This document shows positions 54,951-63,632 of a stretch of 64,000 bases of DNA, piece after piece (within the stretch, counting starts at the first letter, position 1; each line of letters begins with the position of its first letter). The DNA lies in the NCBI GenBank assembly GCA_016713905.1, contig JADJOE010000001.1:1489001-1553000 (forward strand), in the 5' to 3' direction. The translations under genes were made by a program, and so were the position numbers. The notes below the pieces were generated by a model that saw nothing but the letters and a program-made list of their open reading frames with translations, searched no databases and was not told where the DNA came from. The DNA comes from Candidatus Vicinibacter proximus. GTDB lineage: Bacteria > Bacteroidota > Bacteroidia > Chitinophagales > Saprospiraceae.

Positions 54951-57900
54951 ATGTTACCGACAATTAATTATTGCCTCGGAGTAAGAAAACTATGCCCTTC
55001 GGGGCCTTCTTTCCAATCCTTAGTATTCGCCATTTTTATGGCAGCCTTTGGCATATTTCATCAAGTGGATGCACAGTGTGTATTGGCTTGTCGGGGTAAG
55101 GGAAATCTATCTTTAGGTCCCAACTGCGAGGCTAAAATTTTACCTACCATGCTTTTAACTGATGGCATAAGGTGTCCTGATGCCAGATACCGTGTGGATG
55201 TAATGGATTACAACATGAAGTTGTTGCCTTATAGTCCCTATGTAACGGAGAATGAAGTAGGGATGCATGTTACGGTCATGGTTTATGATTCCGCATCAAA
55301 AAATTCTTGTTGGGGAAAACTATTTATCGAGGATAAATTTGCTCCAGTGATTTTATGTCATAACGATACTTTGTATTGTAACGATACCAGTTTTAGGCTA
55401 CCGCCATATTTTTTCGATTACTGTGATGTGAATCCCACGATTGAGTTGGTAAATGAAGAGCTACTTCCATATACCTGTGATCCACTTTTTGTAAAAAGAG
55501 TAGTGAGATCATGGGTGGCTACAGATAAGTATGGAAATAAATCAAGAGTATGTACAGATACCCAGTGGTTGAAGAGGATTCCGATTGATTCTGTAGTTTA
55601 CCCTAAGCATTTTGTACATTCAAATAACTGCCATATAGAATGCAGCGATACCTATCCGGTAGATGCCAAAGGAAATCCACATCCGGATTTAACTGGTGTA
55701 CCGACTGTTGATGGATATCCATTGTGGCCAGATTTTAATTTGTTTTGTAATTTAGGAACAAGTTATGAGGATCTGGTTGTGGTGGACAATTCCTGTAAGA
55801 AAAAGATTATCAGAATGTGGCGTGTGGTAGAATGGTGGTGTGGAACTGCTATGATAAGATCATTTCCTCAGACTATTGAAATTGTGGATACCAAGCCACC
55901 GCATGTGCATTGTCCTTATGATTTTACAGTAACTACCAATGGGTCATACGAATGTACATCCACATTTTATCTTCCACCTGCAGTTGTATTTGATTCTTGC
56001 CAAGACAGTATACATGTGGATGTGTTTTATGGTGGAGGAATATTGCTTAATCAAAATGGTGGTTATATTAAATTACCTATTGGCGAGCATCATGTTACCT
56101 ACAGAGCTTATGATGCATGTTATAATCTTGATTCGTGTAGTGTAAAGATTACTGTAGAAGATAAAAACCCACCAACAGCAGTTTGCGACCAGGGTGTTGT
56201 GGTAACCCTAACGAGGGATGATGAAATTCATGTACAGGCCGAAGTTTTTGATGAGGGTAGTCATGATGATTGTCATCTGGACAGTTTTCTGGTTAGGCGA
56301 ATGGATCTGGGCGAGCCATGTGGTATAAAAGATTATCAATTCAGACAGGAGGTTGTTTTTTGTTGTGAGGATGCCGGTAAAAAGGTGATGGTTGTATTCA
56401 GAGTAAAAGATCAAAGTGGAAATTTTAATGATTGTATGGTTGAGGTGGAAGTACAAGATAAAACACCCCCAGTAATAAAATGTCCTCATGACTATAGTAT
56501 TGCCTGTAACCCACATTTGGATACAGTGGATTTATCCAGGTTTGGCAAGCCAGATTATTACGATAATTGTATTGTTCACATGCATGAATATGTGGACACA
56601 TTTTTGAATCAATGTGGTCTTGGGTATTTAGCAAGGAATTTTGTAATCCGAGACAACATGGACAGGTTAGACACCTGTACTCAAAGAATTTATGTAAACC
56701 CAATTGATAGTTTTGGTGAAGAGGATATTATTTGGCCAAGGGATACCATTCTTTATGTATGTGGTGCAGATGTGGAACCAAAGAACTTACCTGATGGGTA
56801 TAATTTTCCAAAATTTTTATCCGTTGATTGTTCCCGTCCGGGTGCTAGTTATGAGGATCATGTTTTCAATTACATTCAGGACTCTTCACTTTGTTTTAAG
56901 CTGTTAAGAAAATGGAAAGTCATTGATTGGTGTCAACAAAGTTATGATGCTCAGGGTAATGTTATTCTTCCTCATTGGACACATGAACAGATCATAAAAG
57001 TATCCAATAAGCTTCCTCCTAAAATTGGAGATGATTGTGATACTATCATGGTTTGTCTAAGCGGGGTGGATTGTTTGAAGGAGCGAGTCAGAATAAGCCA
57101 TTATGGTGTAGATGATTGCACTCCGAATCAGCTTATCCGATCTAATTTTAAGTTGGATTTATACAATAATGGTTTAATAGACAGTACACATTCTGAGCAG
57201 GGCAATACCATAAGTTGGGATGGGGATTTACCTGTTGGAGAGCACCGATTTATCTGGGTTTTTGAGGATCAATGTGGTAATCGGGAGGTTTGTTTTCAAA
57301 TTGTGCGAGTCATTAATTGTAAACTTCCGACTGCTTATTGTTTGACAGGCGTTGCGATAAACTTAAATGGCATAGATGTAGATGGAGATGGAGATGTGGA
57401 AGGAGTGGTGGATGTTTGGGCTACTGATTTGAACAGAAATAGTTACCAGTTGTGTGGAAATCCAATTACATTTTCGTTCAGCAGAGACAGTTCCGACAAG
57501 TTCAGAAGGTACACTTGTGACAGTGTAGGCCAGAGAAGAGTAGAGATGTGGGTTACGGATCAATATACCGGATTGCAGGATTTTTGTGTATCCACTGTTA
57601 TTGTACAGGATAATAATAAAATTTGTCCGGGGAACCTTACCAGGGGAAATATAGCAGGTTTAATTCAAACGCCGTATGGAAAGCCTATACCTGAGTCAGT
57701 GGTTCTGGTGGAAAATTTATCCGGGACGGTAGAAGCTGAGTTTGATGGTAAATATGTTTTTCCTGATTTATTGCTCGGATATGATTATCAGGTAAAAGTA
57801 AAAAAGGAGAGAAACTATCTGGAGGGGATCAGCACACTGGATATCTTACAAATTCAAAAACATATATTAGGATCTAAAGCATTAGGTTCACCTTGGAAAA

Positions 57901-58862
57901 TGTTGGCTGCAGATGTAAACGGAGATAAGGTAATTACTGCGAGTGATATGTCTGCATTGAGGAAATTAATATTGGGATATGATTATAAATTCAGAAATTC
58001 AACATCCTGGAAATTTATCCATGCGATGTATCAATTTCCGGATCCTGAAGATCCATGGTATCAGAATTTCCCGGAGGAATACAGGATTCAATCGATGGCT
58101 GGAAATATGAATTATGTTGATTTCGTCGGATTTAAGATAGGTGATGTTAGTCAGACAATCTGGGACAGCATCGGCGGGATAGCTACCAGGACAACACAGC
58201 CTGTAGATCTGTTCAGTGGATTTGGATCAGGAACTAATCTTTTAAATGTATTTACTGAACGTAAACAGGTTGCGCAGGGAATGCAGTTTACGCTTAAGTT
58301 TGATGCCAATCAAAATCAGTATGTAGGCATAAAAACCGGAAAGATAAATCTTCAGGATGTACACATCAATGAGCGATTTGCGGATGATGGAATATTGTTG
58401 GTTTCCTGGACATCCGATGATGCTGTGACTCTTGAGCCAGGACAAGCATTGTTTAGTGTTGAATTCCGTGCGGAACTTAATACTTCTTTTGGGCAGACCG
58501 TAAGAATTTGTTCTGATGTTTTGCAAGCGGAAATGTATGATCCGGAATTCAAGGAAATGGATATCAGATGGGGCAATAAAGTCATCCAGCAGCAAGATGA
58601 AGTTGTGTTTGGCATTCCGATACCAAACCCATTTGTGGAGCTTACAAGTATTCCGATGGATGTGAAGGAAGAAATGAATTATACTTATAAGATTTTTGAT
58701 ATTAATGGTGCGTTAATTTCTCAGCAAACTGAGCACGCTGTTAAAGGAAGAAATTTCATCAAAATCAAGAGAAGTCAAATGCCACTTGCAGGTATTTATA
58801 CCCTAAGGGTTGAGGCTTCCGGATTTGCCAAGAGCTTTAAATTGGTGATGATGAATCAATAA
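54951..58862 (+). CDS. Giant Cys-rich surface protein with HYR-like repeats, dockerin-like segment and type A sorting domain
   Basis: The 1303-residue product has a signal peptide (hydrophobic core SLVFAIFMAAFGIF, cleavage near VDAQC). Repeats opening with D(K/T)xxPPxxxC, like HYR/Ig-type modules, start near bases 55330, 55887, 56161 and 56457. After about residue 895 comes a carboxypeptidase-regulatory-like fold (GNIAGLIQTPYGKPIPESVVLVENL), then a dockerin-like segment (ADVNGDKVITASDMSALRKLILG, near residue 986), then a beta domain that resembles cohesins (NLLNVFTERKQVAQGMQFTLKFD...), and a type A sorting domain (FGIPIPNPFVELTSI...) at the end. Export through the type IX system and a surface adhesive or scaffold role are inferred. 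The ATG at 54951 is preferred over TTG at 54942. Confidence 0.8.
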   Translation: MLPTINYCLGVRKLCPSGPSFQSLVFAIFMAAFGIFHQVDAQCVLACRGKGNLSLGPNCEAKILPTMLLTDGIRCPDARYRVDVMDYNMKLLPYSPYVTENEVGMHVTVMVYDSASKNSCWGKLFIEDKFAPVILCHNDTLYCNDTSFRLPPYFFDYCDVNPTIELVNEELLPYTCDPLFVKRVVRSWVATDKYGNKSRVCTDTQWLKRIPIDSVVYPKHFVHSNNCHIECSDTYPVDAKGNPHPDLTGVPTVDGYPLWPDFNLFCNLGTSYEDLVVVDNSCKKKIIRMWRVVEWWCGTAMIRSFPQTIEIVDTKPPHVHCPYDFTVTTNGSYECTSTFYLPPAVVFDSCQDSIHVDVFYGGGILLNQNGGYIKLPIGEHHVTYRAYDACYNLDSCSVKITVEDKNPPTAVCDQGVVVTLTRDDEIHVQAEVFDEGSHDDCHLDSFLVRRMDLGEPCGIKDYQFRQEVVFCCEDAGKKVMVVFRVKDQSGNFNDCMVEVEVQDKTPPVIKCPHDYSIACNPHLDTVDLSRFGKPDYYDNCIVHMHEYVDTFLNQCGLGYLARNFVIRDNMDRLDTCTQRIYVNPIDSFGEEDIIWPRDTILYVCGADVEPKNLPDGYNFPKFLSVDCSRPGASYEDHVFNYIQDSSLCFKLLRKWKVIDWCQQSYDAQGNVILPHWTHEQIIKVSNKLPPKIGDDCDTIMVCLSGVDCLKERVRISHYGVDDCTPNQLIRSNFKLDLYNNGLIDSTHSEQGNTISWDGDLPVGEHRFIWVFEDQCGNREVCFQIVRVINCKLPTAYCLTGVAINLNGIDVDGDGDVEGVVDVWATDLNRNSYQLCGNPITFSFSRDSSDKFRRYTCDSVGQRRVEMWVTDQYTGLQDFCVSTVIVQDNNKICPGNLTRGNIAGLIQTPYGKPIPESVVLVENLSGTVEAEFDGKYVFPDLLLGYDYQVKVKKERNYLEGISTLDILQIQKHILGSKALGSPWKMLAADVNGDKVITASDMSALRKLILGYDYKFRNSTSWKFIHAMYQFPDPEDPWYQNFPEEYRIQSMAGNMNYVDFVGFKIGDVSQTIWDSIGGIATRTTQPVDLFSGFGSGTNLLNVFTERKQVAQGMQFTLKFDANQNQYVGIKTGKINLQDVHINERFADDGILLVSWTSDDAVTLEPGQALFSVEFRAELNTSFGQTVRICSDVLQAEMYDPEFKEMDIRWGNKVIQQQDEVVFGIPIPNPFVELTSIPMDVKEEMNYTYKIFDINGALISQQTEHAVKGRNFIKIKRSQMPLAGIYTLRVEASGFAKSFKLVMMNQ

Positions 58863-58893
58863 TTGGCTTCAAGGTTAATATCATATTTACAGG

Positions 58894-58926
58894 AGCCCTC
58901 CGTTGTTATGCAATGGAGGGCTTTTT
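58894..58926 (+). terminator. Rho-independent terminator after the giant surface protein gene
   Basis: AGCCCTCCGTTG (58894-58905) pairs with CAATGGAGGGCT (58911-58922) over 12 bp with one G-T pair, followed by a T run. Confidence 0.95.
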
Positions 58927-59044
58927 ATTTTAATTTACTAATCCTGTTTTGATTAGCAGATGGCCATGAAGAATTTGTAAGGGTTTTAGAGGAAGTTTGG
59001 ATGTTGGTTGGTTAATTATTTTTAAAGAGGTCCAACAAAGTGGC

Positions 59045-59072
59045 TTGACCTTTGGCTAATTTTGTACTTTTG
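59045..59072 (+). promoter_or_regulatory. Promoter of the DUF3127 gene
   Basis: TTG (59045-59047), 17 bases, then TACTTTTG (59065-59072): both elements and the spacing fit the Bacteroidota consensus. The predicted transcription start is about 8 bases before the ATG at 59087, a very short leader. Confidence 0.6.
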
Positions 59073-59086
59073 TATAAATTTTATAT

Positions 59087-59449
59087 ATGAGTTTTAACAT
59101 TAGCGGTAAGTTGCACAAGGTTTTCCCAATGGAAAGCAAGTCCGCGAATTTCCAGACACGTGAATTTGTAATTGTTACGGAAGAGCAATACCCTCAATAT
59201 CTTAAGTTCCAATTGGTTCAGGATCGCTGCAGTGTGATTGATAAGTTTCAAGCTGGTCAACAAATTACGGTTCATTTTGACTTAAGGGGAAGGGAATGGC
59301 AGGAAAAATTTTTCACGAATTTGCAAGCCTGGAAGGTAGAAGCCCAAGACCAGAGTCAATCCAAGGCGGGAGAGCAAATTGTTTCCGGGGATTCTGAACA
59401 GGATCCATTTGCTACGGCTTCGGAGCAATTTGACGATCTGCCTTTTTAG
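59087..59449 (+). CDS. DUF3127 protein with SSB-like C-terminal tip
   Basis: The 120-residue soluble protein has a DUF3127 domain in its first ~85 residues (MSFNISGKLHKVFPMESKSANFQTREFVIVTEE...KFQLVQDRCSVIDKFQAGQQITVHFDLRGREWQ), which reads like an OB-fold. A disordered Gln/Ser linker follows and the end is FDDLPF, close to the DDDIPF tip by which single-stranded DNA-binding protein recruits repair and replication partners. A nucleic-acid-related role is inferred from fold and tail. The next gene starts one base after its stop. Confidence 0.85.
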   Translation: MSFNISGKLHKVFPMESKSANFQTREFVIVTEEQYPQYLKFQLVQDRCSVIDKFQAGQQITVHFDLRGREWQEKFFTNLQAWKVEAQDQSQSKAGEQIVSGDSEQDPFATASEQFDDLPF

Positions 59450-59450
59450 G

Positions 59451-59981
59451 ATGTCAAGACTTTTAATTATTTTGTTTGCACTTGCTTTAACCTATGTTGA
59501 AGCACAGAGTGTCTACTATGGAAGGTCAGTCTATGAAAATGATTTAGGCGAATGGAGTCTGCGGGATTCAATAGATGAAGAGATAGGATTTCTAAGGATT
59601 CGGTTTATGAATCAAGACAGGCTTGCCGGATGGGATTGCAGGATTTTGGAAGAGTCCGGAAGCATTCGTTTGCGCTGGGCGGACAAACCCGATGAATGGA
59701 CATTGCAGATGTCAGGTAAAACCTTTACCGCTGTACCTGTTTGGCCTGGGCAGTATGATCATTGGAGAATAACAGATAATCAGGAGGCATTTACCTTGTT
59801 TGCAAAAATAGACGAGGAAGGAATAGATTGGCGACTTAAGGATGGGTCAAACAATAGTCTGGTTTCTATCTATAATGAATACAGGAATGATAAGAGGGAT
59901 TGGGTATTTGAATATGATCCTGATAAAATTACAAACCCATTTATCGTGTTGAGTTTTTTTATCATCGTGAGATACTTATAA
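59451..59981 (+). CDS. Exported protein of unknown function
   Basis: The 176-residue product has a signal peptide (MSRLLIILFALALTYVEAQ) and a beta-rich body of short repeated units built around Trp and Arg/Asp (LGEWSLRDSIDEEIGFLRIRF, WDCRILEESGSIRLRWADKPDEWTLQ, WRLKDGSNNSLVSIYNEYRNDKRDWVFEYD). I do not recognise the family. A Met further upstream in the same frame lies inside the DUF3127 gene, so the ATG at 59451 is chosen. It starts one base after the DUF3127 stop, so the two are co-transcribed, and it converges on lptD. Confidence 0.65.
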   Translation: MSRLLIILFALALTYVEAQSVYYGRSVYENDLGEWSLRDSIDEEIGFLRIRFMNQDRLAGWDCRILEESGSIRLRWADKPDEWTLQMSGKTFTAVPVWPGQYDHWRITDNQEAFTLFAKIDEEGIDWRLKDGSNNSLVSIYNEYRNDKRDWVFEYDPDKITNPFIVLSFFIIVRYL

Positions 59982-60008
59982 ATCAAAGCGCTGGCGGTTA
60001 TTAATTTC

Positions 60009-62621
60009 TTAGCGCCCTCCTGTAATATTTTGGTTGTTTGGAATTTTTATGAAATCCAGAGACCCTGGTCTGACACCAATGAAAAAAGAAAATGCTCTGG
60101 ATTGCGGGTAATATTGAAATTCCATTGTCCAGCAGTGCAGGTTACGCACCAATCCAAAATCAGGATATGTGGGTGCTTTTCTTAAGAAATCATAGCCAAT
60201 TTGTCCAATTCGCGCACTCCAATTTTTGGTGATGGGAATATTTCCTGAGGTGCTTATACTGTTATAGTCAAGTTTGATGGTATCTCTGCCATTCGTTTGT
60301 CTAACGAATGAGTATTGCATATTATGGTTGAGGCTGAAAGTTTCCAACATACTTTCCAAGGACGGAAGACCATCCGCAACCGGTTTTTGTTTTACGAGCA
60401 GTCTGAAAATCTGACCTACAGTAGCAGAGTTAACAATCCCAAATGAAGCAGAAACAACGTTGAACAATTTTTTATCCGTATTTAGCAAGTAGGCATTCTT
60501 TCTTACCTCGGTGTTGCCAACCAAAATTCTTTGATAAGGATCCACAGTTATTGAATAAGTGAACGTGGTGAGTCCTTTAAAAATGGAGTTTCTCCCTACT
60601 CCGCTGATGTTGCTTAGTTTGAAAGAGTCTGCAAAAACATTATAGTTCCCACCAAAGGAAAAATTTTCAATGATTGGTATTTTTTTAAAACTGGAATCTT
60701 TTTTAGAATAGTATTTCAATTCAACTCTATTGTTTACACTATAATTAATTTGAAAATTTTCGGCAGGAGGATTACTTGTTCCAAAAGGACTTCCCTGATA
60801 AATCAAATATTTTTTTGGAATATTTTTTTCAGCTCTTGTATCTGTATCCACATATTTGGTATAGTTAAATGGTGCTTTGCTGTAGTCCGGTGCAAAGCTC
60901 GCATTTAAGCTTGGTGCAATTACGTGACGAATTCCGCGGAACCAACCTTTTTTTGAAAGAACCTGACCATAGATTTGGGTGCTGAGATTTAGATTAGCGG
61001 AGATGTTACGGTATGCATAAAAACCTCTCTGCACTTTATTTTGTTCCAAACCGAAAATAGTATCGATAGTATTTCCATTCGCATCCTTGCGGATAATTAG
61101 GGTATCCAGGAGCGTTAATTCTCTTTTTTTATTAAACCACTCTTCATAATAATTTAAGCCAGGAGTTAGACTGAAGTACTTTAATATCCTGAATGAGGCA
61201 TCCATGTTTGCGGTATGTTTTACCCCATATTGCATAGTGTCCAGTGTACTTTGTTTAAAAAGATTAGTGTCCAAAGTGCTGAATCGATTTGAAAGACTTG
61301 AGTTATAATTGAGGTTGATGCGTTCATACCAATTGGGTTCTGCACTAATTTTTTTATTATTTTTAAAGGGAGTAATCGGTCTCATTCTTACGTCTAATTG
61401 AGGTAAGGTCATGTTGATGATTCCGGTATTCAGGTTTTGGTCATGATTGAAGGTGGCTATCAATGAAAAAGGTGAATTAGGAAATTGGTAATTGTAGGTA
61501 AGATTGGATCGGAGCTGGCTGTTCAATCTGTTTCTTGCATCCTGAAATACAACACGGTCAAATGATCCCGTTGAAATATTTACATCACCCGAAAAGCTTC
61601 TGTAAGGATGAGCAGTTTGTGCCTGTGCGTGACGCCATGTGAGGCGCAAGGGCATTTTTGTAATTGTTCTGTAATCATTTGGAATTCTCTCTTTCAAATT
61701 AGAATATTCCAAGCTAAAACTCCCATTGTATTTATATTTTTTGTTGTAGTTGCCGGATGTTAAAATTCTCAATGAACCCTTAAACCAAATGTCCGTAAGT
61801 AATTTTAAATCAAGGAAATCATTTATTGGAAAATAGTAACCGATTTCTCTCAACCCAAATCCATATCGAGGATCATAATCATAATTTCTTGGAAAAATTA
61901 AACCTGAACTTCTGTCTTTGGAGATTGGGAAAAAACCAAAAGGCAACATAAATGGAGGGGTGGGTATTCCTTTGATTTTAACAATGGATGGACCAATGAT
62001 AATGAGTTTATTCGGAATGATTTTTTGTTTATTGCTGTAAATACCAAAATGAGGCTCAGGACTGTCACAAGTGGTAAAAATTCCATTTTTATTGTAGATT
62101 ATATCGTCTCCATTAGATCCAGCAGATTGTTTTGAAATAAACTTTGTGGTTTCTCCATGGATATAAATATCTGTTTCTTTTGTAACGATTTGCGTAATGA
62201 TCCCTTTTCTGGATTTGAAATTATAACGAATTTTTTGAGCATCAAAAGATTGACTGCCGTCTGCAAATTTTGGTATCCCTGTTTTTTGTCCCAGACTGTC
62301 TGTGAGCGGTTCTGCATAAGCTATACTTGAGTTCATGTCAATTCGGATGTAATCCGCCTTGAGCGTCATGGTTTGGTATTTTACAGAGGCCTCACCATAT
62401 AGGTGAATCCATTTGTTGTTATAGTCAAAAACGATGCTGTCTTTGGCCTGATAATCCACGGGTTCCTCAATAGAATCTTTAGAGACAGAAAATAATTTAA
62501 AGTCTCTGAGAATGAGAGAATCCGCACTGCTTGAATCAATCTGTAGAGGTTTTACCCGGCTATCCTGGGCAGAGATAACGGAGAGTAAATAAAACATGAA
62601 AAAGAAGATTCTTAGACCCAA
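60009..62621 (-). CDS. lptD: LPS-assembly protein LptD (OstA family)
   Basis: The 870-residue product has a signal peptide (MGLRIFFFMFYLLSVISAQ), an N-terminal OstA/LptA-like beta-jellyroll (about 50-190: KDSIVFDYNNKWIHLYGEASVKYQTMTLKADYIRID...) and a large outer-membrane barrel from about residue 230 (PPFMLPFGFFPISKDRSSGLIFPRNYDYDPRYGFGLREIGYYFPINDFLDLKL is a strongly conserved stretch). LptD with LptE places lipopolysaccharide in the outer leaflet. The start is taken as TTG at 62621 because the ATG at 62597 would leave too short a signal peptide. The gene is divergent from the amidase gene and no other Lpt gene is in the window. Confidence 0.88.
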   Translation of the reverse strand: MGLRIFFFMFYLLSVISAQDSRVKPLQIDSSSADSLILRDFKLFSVSKDSIEEPVDYQAKDSIVFDYNNKWIHLYGEASVKYQTMTLKADYIRIDMNSSIAYAEPLTDSLGQKTGIPKFADGSQSFDAQKIRYNFKSRKGIITQIVTKETDIYIHGETTKFISKQSAGSNGDDIIYNKNGIFTTCDSPEPHFGIYSNKQKIIPNKLIIIGPSIVKIKGIPTPPFMLPFGFFPISKDRSSGLIFPRNYDYDPRYGFGLREIGYYFPINDFLDLKLLTDIWFKGSLRILTSGNYNKKYKYNGSFSLEYSNLKERIPNDYRTITKMPLRLTWRHAQAQTAHPYRSFSGDVNISTGSFDRVVFQDARNRLNSQLRSNLTYNYQFPNSPFSLIATFNHDQNLNTGIINMTLPQLDVRMRPITPFKNNKKISAEPNWYERINLNYNSSLSNRFSTLDTNLFKQSTLDTMQYGVKHTANMDASFRILKYFSLTPGLNYYEEWFNKKRELTLLDTLIIRKDANGNTIDTIFGLEQNKVQRGFYAYRNISANLNLSTQIYGQVLSKKGWFRGIRHVIAPSLNASFAPDYSKAPFNYTKYVDTDTRAEKNIPKKYLIYQGSPFGTSNPPAENFQINYSVNNRVELKYYSKKDSSFKKIPIIENFSFGGNYNVFADSFKLSNISGVGRNSIFKGLTTFTYSITVDPYQRILVGNTEVRKNAYLLNTDKKLFNVVSASFGIVNSATVGQIFRLLVKQKPVADGLPSLESMLETFSLNHNMQYSFVRQTNGRDTIKLDYNSISTSGNIPITKNWSARIGQIGYDFLRKAPTYPDFGLVRNLHCWTMEFQYYPQSRAFSFFIGVRPGSLDFIKIPNNQNITGGR

Positions 62622-62666
62622 ATCAAAAATTTAATTCAAATTATATATAAAATTGTTTAATATGTA

Positions 62667-62674
62667 TATCTTTG
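62667..62674 (+). promoter_or_regulatory. Promoter -7 element of the amidase gene
   Basis: TATCTTTG is a perfect TAnnTTTG match, 20 bases before the amidase ATG at 62695. The nearest TTG (62653-62655) is 11 bases upstream, shorter than usual. Confidence 0.5.
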
Positions 62675-62694
62675 TTTAAGAAATAAGAACTCAA

Positions 62695-63531
62695 ATGGAA
62701 AACTACGTAAAGCAAGCTCATTGGGCTAGCTATGTCCTCTTATGTGGGCTTATTCAGCTCATACCATCAGGGATCATCGCAAATAACGACCCAAAAGTAC
62801 AAATTATTGGCAGGCATACCATTGTTTTAGATGCCGGGCATGGTGGAAAAGATTGTGGGGCAAAAGGTCGGATTGCGCAAGAAAAAGACATAACATTAGC
62901 TGTCGCCAGGAAACTATCAGAATTGTTAAGTCATTGGATGCCTAACACCGATGTTTTGCTTACGAGGGAAGAAGATAAATATCTTGAGTTGCATGAAAGG
63001 ACAGCAGTGGCCAATAATCTGCGGGCGGAATTGTTTATTTCTCTACACTGTAATGCTAACTCCTCACCACATGCACATGGTACAGAAACCTATATCATGG
63101 GATTGCATAAGTTAAAGGAGAACCTGGAGGTTGCGAAGCGGGAGAACTTATCCTACAATAAGGATCCAATCATGACTTTCGGGCATGACAATGATGCAGA
63201 TTTTATCATGCTTTGTAATTTCCAAGATGCTAACCATGAGCAAAGTAACCAATTGGCAACACTATGTGAATCTACATTTAGGTATAAGCATCCGGGAGGG
63301 AGCAGAGGGGTAAGACAGGCCGGATTTATGGTCTTGCACCAGGCTGCCATGCCAAGTGTTCTGATAGAAATGGGCTTTATTTCTAATCCGGAGGAAGAAG
63401 CGTACCTGGTTTCTGAAAGTGGTCAAAATGAATTAGCTGAAATGATTGCGGATGGGATCCTGGCCTATTTCATGCAACTTGATGAACCAAAGTTGTTGAC
63501 TGCTGAAAGCAATTCCATGCCAAAAAAATAA
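62695..63531 (+). CDS. N-acetylmuramoyl-L-alanine amidase (Amidase_3)
   Basis: This zinc enzyme cuts the bond between the glycan and the stem peptide. The 278-residue product has a hydrophobic N-terminus (about 10-30), then the domain IVLDAGHGGKDCGAKGRIAQEKDITLAVARKL (zinc His in GHGG near residue 52, Glu in QEKD near 65), LFISLHCNANSSPHAHGTETYIMG with the next His near 119, and PSVLIEMGFISNPEEE, whose Glu is the catalytic base, near 225-235. All zinc ligands and the base are present. It works in the periplasm and is typical for cell separation. An MCE-type gene follows about 100 bases later. Confidence 0.93.
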   Translation: MENYVKQAHWASYVLLCGLIQLIPSGIIANNDPKVQIIGRHTIVLDAGHGGKDCGAKGRIAQEKDITLAVARKLSELLSHWMPNTDVLLTREEDKYLELHERTAVANNLRAELFISLHCNANSSPHAHGTETYIMGLHKLKENLEVAKRENLSYNKDPIMTFGHDNDADFIMLCNFQDANHEQSNQLATLCESTFRYKHPGGSRGVRQAGFMVLHQAAMPSVLIEMGFISNPEEEAYLVSESGQNELAEMIADGILAYFMQLDEPKLLTAESNSMPKK

Positions 63532-63632
63532 ATTTGCATATTGAATATCAGCAAGGAATTCGTCAAGGTTTACGAAAATTAGGTGTAAGCTTCAAAATTG
63601 GATTATTTTTGAGTTTTTAAACTGCTTTAGCT

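Noticed and set aside
56208..56703. Minus-strand frames in the giant surface protein
   Set aside because: They are shadows of the plus-strand coding sequence; the plus frame shows continuous domain structure.
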